From NCBI GenBank assembly GCA_038205805.1, contig JBBRBO010000098.1, forward strand, positions 1 to 15,919: a stretch of 15,919 bases of DNA, in the 5' to 3' direction. The stretch is from JBBSBY01 sp038205805. GTDB taxonomy: Bacteria > Desulfobacterota > Desulfomonilia > Desulfomonilales > Desulfomonilaceae. The notes under the pieces are model-generated. The model searched no databases, had not been told where the DNA came from, and saw only the letters and a program-made list of their open reading frames with translations. Position numbers and translations under genes: made by a program. Positions 1 through 7,630 of this stretch are shown here, piece by piece (position 1 is the first letter of the stretch; each line of letters begins with the position of its first letter).

Positions 1-60
1 AAATCCCAAACTAGTGAATTCGATAACATATTTCCCTTACTTAAGAGTTACCTGAAATGA
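1..60 (+). CDS. Possible C-terminal end of an upstream gene (partial)
   Basis: Frame 1 is open from the left edge to a TGA at 58-60 and would encode a 19-residue tail ending FPLLKSYLK. The only support beyond the open frame is that this TGA overlaps the ATG at 57-59 in an ATGA arrangement, the usual form of coupled neighbouring genes. The stretch is too short to identify and could be a chance open frame. No function is proposed. Confidence 0.2.
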   Translation, partial: KSQTSEFDNIFPLLKSYLK

Positions 61-173
61 AACGAACTGGTATCAACGGTCGCGTGACACGTAATGCGCT
101 GGTGAAGCACATTCCGGAAGAGGAGTTGCAGACGGAAATAACGAAGGTGGTCGAGTCGCTTCTGGTGGACTAA
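57..173 (+). CDS. Small ORF of 38 residues, unknown function
   Basis: An ATG at 57 opens a 38-codon frame ending in TAA at 171-173. The product begins MKRTGINGRV and its second half is a charged, probably helical segment rich in Glu, Lys and Val (EEELQTEITKVVESLLVD). The ATG overlaps the stop of the frame entering from the left edge (ATGA). The stop overlaps, tail to tail, the TAG of the minus-strand metal transporter at 170-172. No convincing ribosome binding site is seen, so translation would depend on coupling. I do not recognise a family. It may be a real small gene, the remnant of a longer one, or spurious. Confidence 0.3.
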   Translation: MKRTGINGRVTRNALVKHIPEEELQTEITKVVESLLVD

Positions 174-1453
174 ACACTGATGCCAAATAGGGAGAATCCT
201 ACGGTCACCGCGCTCAATACGATGAGGAAAATTACGCAGGTCCATGATATAATGTTAAGGAGTAGTCCATTCTTGTGCTCTCGCATGATGCTTTTGTCAT
301 TCATCAGCAAGAGCATAAACACGAGCACCACTGGCAAAACGAGACCGTTCAGCACCTGGGACAAAAACATTAATTTCACCAGTGGCAGCGAAGGAATTAA
401 TATCAGTAACCCCGAAAAGATCACGATGAAACAATATAAGCCATAGAATTGTGGCGCCTCGGAGAATTTCTTATCCAGGCTGGATTCCCAGCCGAAGGCT
501 TCACACACTGTGTATGCCGTGGAAAGGGGAAGTATGGCAGCGGCGAACATGGAAGCGTTGAATAAACCTGCAGCGAAGAGCCAGGAAGAATATTCACCTG
601 CGAGAGGTTTTAAGGCCAAAGCCGCTTCTTCGGCTTTTTCGATTCTGATTCCCGCTTTGTAAAGGGTAGCTGCGCAAGCCAAAATTATAAAGAACGCTAC
701 GATATTGACGAGTACCGACCCCACAGTGACATCCAATCGCACTGCCCCTAAATCCTTGGCGCCGAGCCCTTTGTCAACAATCGAAGCCTGAAGATAAAAT
801 TGCATCCACGGCGCTATCGTAGTTCCCACCAAGCCTGTCAACATGAGGAGAAACTCCGGCTCCATTTTTATTGATGGGGTGAGGAACGCATGCGCGACTT
901 CGGTCCAGTCCGGTTTCGCGAGAAAACCCGTGAAAACGTACGCAATATAGACGACGCAGGCCCAAAGAAAAATTCTTTCAACAGACCTGTAGGTCCCCTT
1001 AACCGTTAGCCACAACAGAAAGAGAATACTTAACGGGATGGTCAAATAGCGGGAGAGTCCGAAAATCTCCAAAGATGCGGCTATGCCGGCGAACTCCGCT
1101 AAGGTGTTACCTAGATTTGTCAAAACAAGCATTATCATCAGATAAAAGGTGAGTTTAACACCAAAACGCTCACGGATGAGATCCGAAAGCCCCTTTCCGG
1201 AAATGACACCCATCCGAGCGCACATTTCCTGCACCAAAATCAAGATAAACGTGATCGGAATCAAGGTCCAGAGCATTGAAAGCCCATAGTGGGCTCCGGC
1301 CAATGAATACGTCGTAATTCCGCCGGCGTCATTATCCACATTGGAGGTAATGATACCTGGTCCCATAAGAACGATGAGAGCCCAAAGCGCGATGAGTCGC
1401 CGACGTATGGGGGATGATTCGGATTTGACGCCGACGGCGTTAGTTTTCCACAT
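170..1453 (-). CDS. Nramp (SLC11) superfamily divalent metal transporter, divergent clade
   Basis: This 427-residue inner-membrane protein is made almost entirely of hydrophobic segments, about 11 as expected for Nramp. The TM1 signature reads GPGIITSNVDNDAGG (D40, N41, D42), where classical MntH/Nramp has DPGN. In TM6 the usual M-P-H is replaced by A-P-W (A214, P215, W216, within GTTIAPWMQF), so the soft-metal Met ligand is missing. Loss of that Met is a known trait of Nramp-related Mg2+ transporters, so Mg2+ or another hard cation is as likely a substrate as Mn2+ or Fe2+ (inference). The ATG has a GGTGGAG ribosome binding site. It follows the MgtE-sensor-like gene by 13 bp in the same operon. 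The superfamily call is firm; the substrate is open. Confidence 0.9.
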   Translation of the reverse strand: MWKTNAVGVKSESSPIRRRLIALWALIVLMGPGIITSNVDNDAGGITTYSLAGAHYGLSMLWTLIPITFILILVQEMCARMGVISGKGLSDLIRERFGVKLTFYLMIMLVLTNLGNTLAEFAGIAASLEIFGLSRYLTIPLSILFLLWLTVKGTYRSVERIFLWACVVYIAYVFTGFLAKPDWTEVAHAFLTPSIKMEPEFLLMLTGLVGTTIAPWMQFYLQASIVDKGLGAKDLGAVRLDVTVGSVLVNIVAFFIILACAATLYKAGIRIEKAEEAALALKPLAGEYSSWLFAAGLFNASMFAAAILPLSTAYTVCEAFGWESSLDKKFSEAPQFYGLYCFIVIFSGLLILIPSLPLVKLMFLSQVLNGLVLPVVLVFMLLLMNDKSIMREHKNGLLLNIISWTCVIFLIVLSAVTVGFSLFGISV

Positions 1454-1466
1454 GACGTCGCTCCAC

Positions 1467-2732
1467 CTAGCGGCCCAGATGGGGGGCTAAGATTTCAAGG
1501 ATGGTCTTGAATCTTATGACGCCAACCATTCGTTTTTCTTCATCTAAAACTGGGATAGCTCGAAAGCCGTACTTAGCGAACATGTCGGCCAAAGTCTCAG
1601 CGTCGTCGGTAATTTGCGCAGTAATGAGGCGATCAGTCATAATACGCTCGAGAGGAGTGAATATTTCGTTCGATAACAATTCTCGTAGGTTTATTACACC
1701 CCGGAGCTGCGAATCCTTACTAATGATGTAAATATAGTAGATTACATCGACTTCGTCCGCGTGTCTGCGAATGTGCGCAAGAGCGTCCACAATGGTTTTG
1801 TCCCCCGCAAACGCAAGAAACTGGTTTGTCATCAGTCCGCCGGCTTCATCCTCTTCATGGGCGAGCAAACCTCTGACGGTGGCTTGATAGTCATGATCCA
1901 TCTCCTCGAAGATATTTTGGACTGTCTCTGTCGGGAGGTCCGCAATGAGATCCGCAGCTTCGTCGGGAGACATCTCTTCAAGAATATCGGCCGCTTTTTC
2001 GGGTCCGAGGCTGCGCATGATTGAGATCTGGACTTTCGGATCCATTTCTTCCATGGCTTCCGCAACCACTTCGTCCTCGAGGCTTTCTACCACGGCGGCT
2101 CTCTCGTGAACATCCAAATCTTCCATGATGTCGGCGAGATCAGCCGGGTGAAGCTCAGCTAATTTGCTCTGGGGAATTTGTAGTTTCAACCGATCAGGAT
2201 AAGCCAGCGGCTGAACATATTGCCAGTTAATGTACTTATCGCGTAGTCTATAATCGAAAAACCATTGAAAAAAACGGTCCACCGGGCTTTCAAATCCTAA
2301 TCGGCGTAGCAAGCCGCGCAATCCCACATCTACCTGCACTAATCCCAGCTTGCCGTCCAGGCGGGAAAAAAGAAGATCATTAACGCGAACTACCTTAGCG
2401 CCGTGAACATCGACAATCTGCTTGTCCAAAAGAACATCGCGCAGAAAAACACGATGACCGTTAGTTTCCTGAGTGCGGGATAAGCTGAGAGGAGTTACGC
2501 CGGATTTGAGTACGACTTCGGATGTAGATACCTTTGCCACGTCTTTCCATAAGGCTGCGAGGCATTTTCGTGAGCCATTCTTGCGAAACACCACACTGGT
2601 GATCTCCGGCACTTGTTTGTCCAGTTCGACTTCTACGTCGCTCACTCGTCCCAAAACGGTCCCGTCCGCAGACATGACTCTAAACGAGAGTAAGTCGCTG
2701 GAATAATACTGACCGGAAGCAAAATTCGCCAC
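1467..2732 (-). CDS. Soluble PRC-barrel / MgtE_N / CBS-pair protein (magnesium-sensor-like)
   Basis: The protein has 421 residues and no membrane segment. Two PRC-barrel-like beta domains lie at about 11-80 and 95-150. They are followed by an MgtE N-terminal superhelical domain (about 188-290, starting LAELHPADLADIMEDLD, with repeated acidic helices) and a CBS pair (about 300-418, entered by AGGLMT). In MgtE channels the N and CBS domains bind Mg2+ and gate the pore. Here the pore domain is absent and the PRC domains sit in front. It starts at GTG, 8 bases after a GGAGG, and is the first gene of a two-gene unit with the Nramp-type transporter. I infer that it senses Mg2+ and controls the transporter in trans. 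Domain assignment is firm; the role is inferred. Confidence 0.9.
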   Translation of the reverse strand: MANFASGQYYSSDLLSFRVMSADGTVLGRVSDVEVELDKQVPEITSVVFRKNGSRKCLAALWKDVAKVSTSEVVLKSGVTPLSLSRTQETNGHRVFLRDVLLDKQIVDVHGAKVVRVNDLLFSRLDGKLGLVQVDVGLRGLLRRLGFESPVDRFFQWFFDYRLRDKYINWQYVQPLAYPDRLKLQIPQSKLAELHPADLADIMEDLDVHERAAVVESLEDEVVAEAMEEMDPKVQISIMRSLGPEKAADILEEMSPDEAADLIADLPTETVQNIFEEMDHDYQATVRGLLAHEEDEAGGLMTNQFLAFAGDKTIVDALAHIRRHADEVDVIYYIYIISKDSQLRGVINLRELLSNEIFTPLERIMTDRLITAQITDDAETLADMFAKYGFRAIPVLDEEKRMVGVIRFKTILEILAPHLGR

Positions 2733-2843
2733 TCAAGCCTCCATTATTCCGTAGCATGGCCTTCAACTCATCCGCAATGCAGCGCAGGAGCAAATATGTC
2801 ACGTGTAACCGATTCGTTAAGATACCTCAGCTTATATGCCGAG

Positions 2844-2871
2844 ATTATACTCTCTAAAGCTATGAATACAA
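2844..2871 (-). promoter_or_regulatory. Putative sigma70-type promoter of the MgtE-like/Nramp operon
   Basis: On the minus strand, TTGTAT (2866-2871) and a perfect TATAAT (2844-2849) are separated by 16 bp. The -35 is weak (3 of 6) and the -10 matches consensus fully. The implied leader is about 105 nt. Confidence 0.5.
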
Positions 2872-2927
2872 CCTCTGCGTTTTTAAAGGAATAGAAGCAG
2901 TTGCTTATGCGAGTCTCTACTTTATTG

Positions 2928-2955
2928 TTGACCCTATTGTCGGAAGCACTATTAT
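2928..2955 (+). promoter_or_regulatory. Putative sigma70-type promoter of the ACT gene
   Basis: TTGACC (2928-2933) and TATTAT (2950-2955) are spaced by 16 bp and each matches consensus at five of six positions. The predicted start lies about 25 bp before the ATG at 2988, leaving room for the AAGGGAG ribosome binding site. Confidence 0.55.
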
Positions 2956-2987
2956 GGTCCTTAAAACAGCCGATAAGGGAGTGAAGT

Positions 2988-3482
2988 ATGCCCGTTAAAA
3001 AACAGTTAGAGGTGATGTTGTCCGACGCGCCGGGAGAACTCGCTAAATTCACCTGTGTATTGAAAGATGAGCACATTAACATAGAGGCCATGGCAATACA
3101 GGATGCCAACGAATATCTGTTGGCGCTTTATGATGTGAGAAGCCGGACTGGGCGTAGAGTAGCGCCGCGTGACTACTATCAAGCAATTCTCAAAGAGAGT
3201 GCAAAATACTCAATGATCCGTCTCATCGTGGATGATCCTGAACGAGCGATAGGTATTTTGAACCGTGCAGGCTATCAAACAAAGGCGCAAGAAGTTATAG
3301 GATTTGTCCTAGACAATCGGCCGGGAATTCTTCATACGATTTCTCAAAAATTTGGCGACGCCGGTATAAACATATCCTACACATACGGCGCCGGTTTTTC
3401 CGACAGCAACGCTGCGCTATTCATATTCAAAGTATCCGATCTACAGAAGGCATTGGCTTTGTTTCCTGAGGCAACGGCGTAG
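2988..3482 (+). CDS. Tandem ACT-domain protein
   Basis: This 164-residue cytoplasmic protein consists of two ACT domains and little else. ACT1 spans about residues 6-95 with the ligand loop DAPGELAK. ACT2 spans about 103-160 with NRPGILHTIS. ACT domains usually bind amino acids at dimer interfaces and act as regulatory modules. Stand-alone two-ACT proteins are common in anaerobic deltaproteobacteria, often near acyl-CoA ligases, though none is present here. The segment between the domains is somewhat longer than I would expect for a compact two-ACT protein. The ATG follows an AAGGGAG ribosome binding site, and a good promoter lies just upstream. The ligand and target are unknown. A specific assignment such as the IlvN-type regulatory subunit is not supported. 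Confidence 0.85.
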   Translation: MPVKKQLEVMLSDAPGELAKFTCVLKDEHINIEAMAIQDANEYLLALYDVRSRTGRRVAPRDYYQAILKESAKYSMIRLIVDDPERAIGILNRAGYQTKAQEVIGFVLDNRPGILHTISQKFGDAGINISYTYGAGFSDSNAALFIFKVSDLQKALALFPEATA

Positions 3483-3734
3483 GATATGACCATGGCTGTT
3501 TCAGGCGCATGTATGATGAGTTTGCTAATACCATCAGCGCCTGTGTGCAAACGATACCATCAATATAGCACTTGGCGGCAAACTCTTTCTCGCTGTTTAC
3601 TGAGCTTCGGACTGCGACGCGGATGGTTGTTCACGAAGGTGGTTAACGATTCGACTACGGGTAACTGCGTAGCATCCGTGTACTGCTATGTGAGCCGTAT
3701 ACCCGAAAGCGTGCTTCCTCCGAAGTCGGACGAC

Positions 3735-3983
3735 ATGGAACAAAATACAAAAAGCGAATGGTACGAGGTTCGCGTCATTGACAATGATCACAATACCTAC
3801 GATGAAGTCATACGGATCTGTTCGTTGGCTCTGGAAATCAGTGCTGCCGAGGCATATCGCATAGCGTGGGAAGTCGATCACCTAGGGTCGTGTGCAGCAG
3901 CGCACAGTTCGCTTGATGAAGCAACCCGAATAGCTGAAATTATCCGGAGCATCGGGATAGATGTTAAGGTCACGCAACTATGA
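3735..3983 (+). CDS. ClpS-fold (ClpS / L7-L12 C-terminal-like) small protein
   Basis: The likely product has 82 residues starting MEQNTKSEWYEVRVIDNDHNTYDEV. It resembles the ClpS adaptor core: a first strand ending in an Asn/Asp turn (D16-N17-D18, ClpS N-D-D), a helix rich in Ala and Glu, then an EVDHLG segment matching the V-H-x-x-G region of ClpS. The N-degron His of ClpS aligns with D48, with a His one residue later, so end-residue recognition may be altered. The frame is open back to an ATG at 3486, which would add 83 residues. That extension is low complexity, rich in Cys and Ser and unlike the family, so I chose the internal ATG even though its ribosome binding site is weak. It would bring substrates to ClpA/ClpC if it is a true adaptor (inference). 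Confidence 0.6.
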   Translation: MEQNTKSEWYEVRVIDNDHNTYDEVIRICSLALEISAAEAYRIAWEVDHLGSCAAAHSSLDEATRIAEIIRSIGIDVKVTQL

Positions 3984-3995
3984 GCCACGCAGATG

Positions 3996-4024
3996 TTGCG
4001 ATAACGAATATTATGTTAAATTAT
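3996..4024 (+). promoter_or_regulatory. Weak promoter candidate for the GT2 gene
   Basis: TTGCGA (3996-4001) and AATTAT (4019-4024) with a 17-bp spacer each match consensus at four of six positions. They lie between the ClpS-like stop and the GT2 ATG at 4066, placing a start about 35 nt before that ATG. Matches this weak occur by chance. Confidence 0.3.
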
Positions 4025-4065
4025 CGCCGGGTTCAGTTTTATCTTGCATCCTGTTCGAGAGAATC

Positions 4066-4881
4066 ATGAACGTGAGTGATCCTACACCCCAAACAACCGG
4101 CACTCGCCCATTACTCAGCGTCACGGTAATCACAAAGAATGAGGCTGATCGCATAGGGCGCTTGTTGGACAGTGTGGCGAGCGTGACGGAGGTCGTAGTT
4201 GTCGATTCTGGGAGCGACGACGACACAGTAAGGATTAGCCGAACCAAAGGCGCGGTCGTTATTCATCACGATTGGCACGGCTACGCAGTTCAGAAGCAGT
4301 TCGCGATGAAGTCCGTATCCGGAGAATGGATACTCAATTTGGACGCGGATGAAGTGGTTTCGCACGAGTCTCTTCAGGAAATCTATGCGGCCATTAAGAC
4401 TTGTCCGTCCGATGTGGCTGCGTTTTCTATGCCTCGCCTTAGCTGCTACTTGAATAGATGGATTCATCACGGCGGATGGTATCCTGATCGCAAGACACGC
4501 CTGGTACGGCGAGGAATGGGCCGCTGGGTCGGTGACGGTCTGCATGAGAAGCTAGTGGTTAACGGGAAGACTGCGCGATTAGAGCTTCCACTCTTTCATT
4601 ATGTGTATCGAGGTATATCCGATCAAATAAGAACGATTAATTCATTTTCGAGTTTGTTCGCAGAACATCGAGTCAGCGCAGGGTCCGCAACATATTTAGT
4701 ATGGGGGCTGTTTCACGCCACAGGAAAGTTCCTCGAATGCGCAGTATGGAAGTTGGGAATTTTAGACGGCCTTCCGGGACTCATTATTGCAGTGAACAGC
4801 GCCTTTTACATTTTTCTCAAACACGCAAAGTTGTGGGAAAAGAGCCTCGAAAACAAACCACCTCCGGACGCTAACCGCTGA
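4066..4881 (+). CDS. GT2-family glycosyltransferase, WaaE/KdtX-like
   Basis: This cytoplasmic, membrane-associated enzyme probably transfers a sugar from a nucleotide donor to lipopolysaccharide core or another surface glycan. The 271-residue product has a GT-A fold. It shows SVTVITKNEADRIGRLLDS at the N-terminus, VVVVDSGSDDDT for nucleotide binding, W-x-GY-x-x-QK (about 70-77) and the metal-binding NLDADE (D93-A-D95), an order typical of WaaE-type beta-glycosyltransferases. A positive, hydrophobic C-terminal stretch (about 220-258) could anchor it to the membrane. The open frame extends 35 codons upstream to 3961, but the ATG at 4066 has a GAGAG ribosome binding site and begins directly before the catalytic fold. 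Acceptor and sugar cannot be read from sequence. Confidence 0.88.
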   Translation: MNVSDPTPQTTGTRPLLSVTVITKNEADRIGRLLDSVASVTEVVVVDSGSDDDTVRISRTKGAVVIHHDWHGYAVQKQFAMKSVSGEWILNLDADEVVSHESLQEIYAAIKTCPSDVAAFSMPRLSCYLNRWIHHGGWYPDRKTRLVRRGMGRWVGDGLHEKLVVNGKTARLELPLFHYVYRGISDQIRTINSFSSLFAEHRVSAGSATYLVWGLFHATGKFLECAVWKLGILDGLPGLIIAVNSAFYIFLKHAKLWEKSLENKPPPDANR

Positions 4882-4961
4882 TGGTAACGTTATTGCAGCG
4901 ACCCATGCAGAAAACGACAATCAATGGGCTGTTTCTTCTCAGGTTCGACGTGTTCACCAAC

Positions 4962-4989
4962 TTGACAGAAGAACTCCTGATCCTATAGG
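4962..4989 (+). promoter_or_regulatory. Putative promoter of the FkbM gene
   Basis: A perfect TTGACA (4962-4967) is followed after 16 bp by TATAGG (4984-4989, four of six). The predicted start near 4996 leaves a leader of about 100 nt to the preferred TTG start at 5100, or about 20 nt to the alternative at 5016. Confidence 0.45.
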
Positions 4990-5099
4990 CTTGCCTCATC
5001 CTGAATATTCTCTCCTTGGCGTTGGTGTCGGACTGCTCGCGCCGCGCCGGTGCGTCTCATTTCCCGGCTGCTAACGCAAGAGAGCGAGGACTAGCCAAA

Positions 5100-6059
5100 T
5101 TGAGTATTAAGCAAGCCGTTCGGGCTACCGTCAACAGGAATGCTCTCCTCCGCTCGTGGTTTGTAACGTTTTGTGCACGCTATTCCAGCCGTCTTTTCGC
5201 GTTACAAAGTTATTTAAGTTTACAAGACCTACGGAGCAAGTTTCGAGCTAGATTGTGGAATAAAGTCCTTGCCCTATTGGAAAAAAGGGATCTCGAAAAG
5301 GTCGTTTTTTCACAAGGAAAATCTATATTTTATTATGAAGATGGCTGCGCCTATTTTGTCGAGACTAGAAAGCAGTCAGTGAGCGCCTCGTTATTTACCA
5401 CCGGCTCTTACGAGATAAATGAAACAAATTTTGTTTCTAAGATTGTCAAGCCTGGCTGGGTAATTATTGACGCAGGCGCCAACTTCGGTTGGTATGCGGT
5501 GCGTTTTGCACGATTGGTTCAGCCGGACGGTAAAGTGCATGCATTTGAGCCCGTACCTGAAACGCATCGGGAATTGGTCGCGAATGTGAATCTTAATCGA
5601 TGTGCAAATCTTGCAGCCTATAATATAGCTCTCGGGAGCATCCAAGGCACTGTATCTATGTTTGTCCCCAATATCCGATTCGGCGCTGGAGCGGCTTCGC
5701 AGTTTCTTGATGGCGGTAAAAAACTTGTAGTTCCTATGCTCAAGCTGGACGATTTTTTGGGTCAACATCAGATTGCTCATATTGATTTCATTAAGGCCGA
5801 CATCGAAGGCGGAGAGTTGAACCTCTTGCGTGGAGCTGAAGAGATACTGGCTAAGTGTCGGCCTAATATTTTGCTTGAAATCAGCGATATTCACTGCGCA
5901 AGGTTTGGACATACTCCTCAGGATGTGATTCAGTTCCTTGAGCGTCGCGGCTATAACGGAAAATATATGAACGAGGAAGGCAATCTCGAAGACTTCCAAA
6001 TGGCCCATCCTCCAAACGGAAATTACTTTTTCGAGAACAAGTGTGATACACTAAACTAG
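5100..6059 (+). CDS. FkbM-family SAM-dependent methyltransferase
   Basis: The FkbM fold fills the last two thirds. From the preferred start, the SAM-binding VIIDAGANFGWYAVRFA lies at about 121-137, HAFEPV at 147-152, and DFIKADIEGGE followed by RPNILLEISD later, all characteristic of FkbM enzymes that O-methylate sugars or amino acids. It probably methylates a surface polysaccharide made by the flanking glycosyltransferases (inference). No in-frame ATG lies before the fold. I chose the TTG at 5100 (319 residues) because the purine-rich GAGCGAGGA lies 9 bases upstream. The frame stays open to a TTG at 5016 (347 residues), but that start has no ribosome binding site. The start is uncertain; the family is not. 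Confidence 0.85.
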   Translation: MSIKQAVRATVNRNALLRSWFVTFCARYSSRLFALQSYLSLQDLRSKFRARLWNKVLALLEKRDLEKVVFSQGKSIFYYEDGCAYFVETRKQSVSASLFTTGSYEINETNFVSKIVKPGWVIIDAGANFGWYAVRFARLVQPDGKVHAFEPVPETHRELVANVNLNRCANLAAYNIALGSIQGTVSMFVPNIRFGAGAASQFLDGGKKLVVPMLKLDDFLGQHQIAHIDFIKADIEGGELNLLRGAEEILAKCRPNILLEISDIHCARFGHTPQDVIQFLERRGYNGKYMNEEGNLEDFQMAHPPNGNYFFENKCDTLN

Positions 6060-6260
6060 CGCCTACTCACGAATCGTGCTATGCAAGTACTGGGAAGCTA
6101 TCCTCTTGGCATCTACACGTTGTTTCAGCGTGTCCGGGTATGTAAACGAATCAAATGAATGACCCAAGTAACCTCATGTGAAACACCACGACTCTTGCTG
6201 TTCCCGATCTACTTAATTCGGAATATTACAGACTACACTTCCGTGTCCGGAGGCGCCGCT

Positions 6261-7283
6261 ATGACGGCCTTGTCCTATTATTTTGAAATGGCTAAAAAAG
6301 CCCGGCCCTTGAAAGTGGCGCCCAAGCTTTGGAATTACTTGAAATTCAGGTCGTTAAAGCGCGAGACGCGCATGACGGTGCGACGATATACACCCCAAAT
6401 TGGGGCTTTAGTGGTCACGATGCGGTGCAATCTTAAGTGCGGGTATTGCAACATGGCCAAGATGCTGACAGAGACAAAGAAGCAGTGGCAAGAGTACGAG
6501 GCTACTCTGGAGAAAGTGCAGGGAATCTTCCAAAACCCATTGTTTTCAGAATGCGTCTTAGTGGATCTATTAGGTGGTGAACCGCTTCTGGTGCGTGACT
6601 TGGATCGCATCGTAAACTATTTATCTCGTGGTGGCCATCTCATAAACACGTCTACAAACGGAATTCTCTTGGCGGACCGTATCGCTGAGCTGAAAAAGGC
6701 CGGCATTTCGAGAATCAATGTTTCCTTATATGAGACGAATCGTGCCATTTTGGAGCGGAACATCCAAAATATCAATCGTGTTTTTCCCGTTCATATGAGT
6801 TACGTCCTCCTACGAAGTCAACTGGAGCATAAACCTGAAGCCATAGTCGAGGCAGCAAGATTCGCTCGCGAGACTGGGTGTCGAAGCATACGATTTTGGA
6901 TGTACCGCCCTATGGGAGAGGCGCCTAATTTCAGCGAAATTATTGACGACAAGAACCCCGCTTATGTTGCGGTAAAAAATGGAATCGATTCAATGTTCCC
7001 TAACTATTGCCTATGGCCGCCGCCGCTTCAAACAGGCAGGATACACAAACTCTGTCCTCAGGTATGGCAACGTGTTGGTTGCAATATGCTGGGAGATATG
7101 GGTATTTGTTGCGGATCTGAGGAAAATTTGCGGGGTCTGCATAGCAATTTGTTCGAGGCGTCTGCGGACGAGGTTTTTAATCACCCCAGACTAGTGGAAA
7201 TGCGGAAACAATTATTAGATCCGAAGTCCGAGCCTCCAGGGATATGCAAAACATGTAATTTGTTGGGAGATCCCGGTTGGTGA
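6261..7283 (+). CDS. Radical SAM enzyme with SPASM-like C-terminal cysteines
   Basis: The 340-residue product has the radical SAM CX3CX2C motif (C56, C60, C63 in MRCNLKCGYC) for the 4Fe-4S cluster that cleaves S-adenosylmethionine, and the GGEP motif (105-108). The C-terminal third has seven cysteines (C250, C265, C274, C283, C284, C329, C332), with a final GICKTC, in the style of SPASM/twitch auxiliary clusters. Related proteins modify peptides, sugars or lipids; the substrate here is unknown, but the neighbours suggest a surface-glycan role. The ATG at 6261 follows GGAGG (6249-6253) by 7 bases. The frame is open back to an ATG at 6159 that lacks a ribosome binding site, so the longer form is rejected. 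Confidence 0.85.
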   Translation: MTALSYYFEMAKKARPLKVAPKLWNYLKFRSLKRETRMTVRRYTPQIGALVVTMRCNLKCGYCNMAKMLTETKKQWQEYEATLEKVQGIFQNPLFSECVLVDLLGGEPLLVRDLDRIVNYLSRGGHLINTSTNGILLADRIAELKKAGISRINVSLYETNRAILERNIQNINRVFPVHMSYVLLRSQLEHKPEAIVEAARFARETGCRSIRFWMYRPMGEAPNFSEIIDDKNPAYVAVKNGIDSMFPNYCLWPPPLQTGRIHKLCPQVWQRVGCNMLGDMGICCGSEENLRGLHSNLFEASADEVFNHPRLVEMRKQLLDPKSEPPGICKTCNLLGDPGW

Positions 7284-7630
7284 GCGCCCTTGCGACGTCG
7301 GCGTTATGTGTGGCTACTTCGCGTACTACCACTCAGTCGATCCGCTACGGTCACAAACTCATCCACGTGGAGATCGAGGAGTCCCCCTGCGCAGTGAGCT
7401 TCCGTACCTCCGTCTTGCTGCCTCATGAATTAACCGCCAGTTTAGCGTATTTGTACATCTCTCCTATTTATTGACTCCGAAACTCTGCGCTATAAGTAGA
7501 CGTATTAGCACCAGCAACGCGGAAACATTTCAAAGTTCATTACTGTAAATTAGCCGGTAGCCTTGTGCGGATCTTAAGCTATACGTGAATAATCTGAATG
7601 CCAATCCTTTCAACTTGAGACCAACCGGCG

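Larger units (their letters stand above)
2733..2987. promoter_or_regulatory. Divergent intergenic region between the metal operon and the ACT gene
   Basis: This 255-bp AT-rich spacer has no credible gene. It holds outward-facing promoter-like sequences for both flanking genes (listed separately), about 55 bp apart at their -35 hexamers. The minus-strand transcript would have a leader of about 105 nt starting with a small stem (CTCGG, loop of 8, CTGAG, positions 2828-2845). I looked for the multi-helix architecture of an M-box magnesium riboswitch and did not see it. Confidence 0.5.

Noticed and set aside
2733..2838. Magnesium (M-box) riboswitch before the MgtE-like gene
   Set aside because: The leader of about 105 nt is too short and shows only one small stem, without the three-helix M-box architecture.
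3486..3734. 83-codon N-terminal extension of the ClpS-like protein
   Set aside because: The extension is low complexity and unlike the family, and the ClpS-like core begins just after the internal ATG at 3735.
4882..5060. Open plus-strand frame after the GT2 gene ending at a TAA within the 5-prime part of the FkbM frame, possibly a gene remnant
   Set aside because: There is no start with a ribosome binding site and no recognisable protein pattern; it overlaps a good promoter candidate.
6159..6260. 34-codon N-terminal extension of the radical SAM gene
   Set aside because: The upstream ATG has no ribosome binding site, while the ATG at 6261 has GGAGG at ideal spacing.
7277..7474. 65-codon plus-strand ORF overlapping the end of the radical SAM gene
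   Set aside because: No ribosome binding site or recognisable motif; composition looks like translated non-coding DNA.
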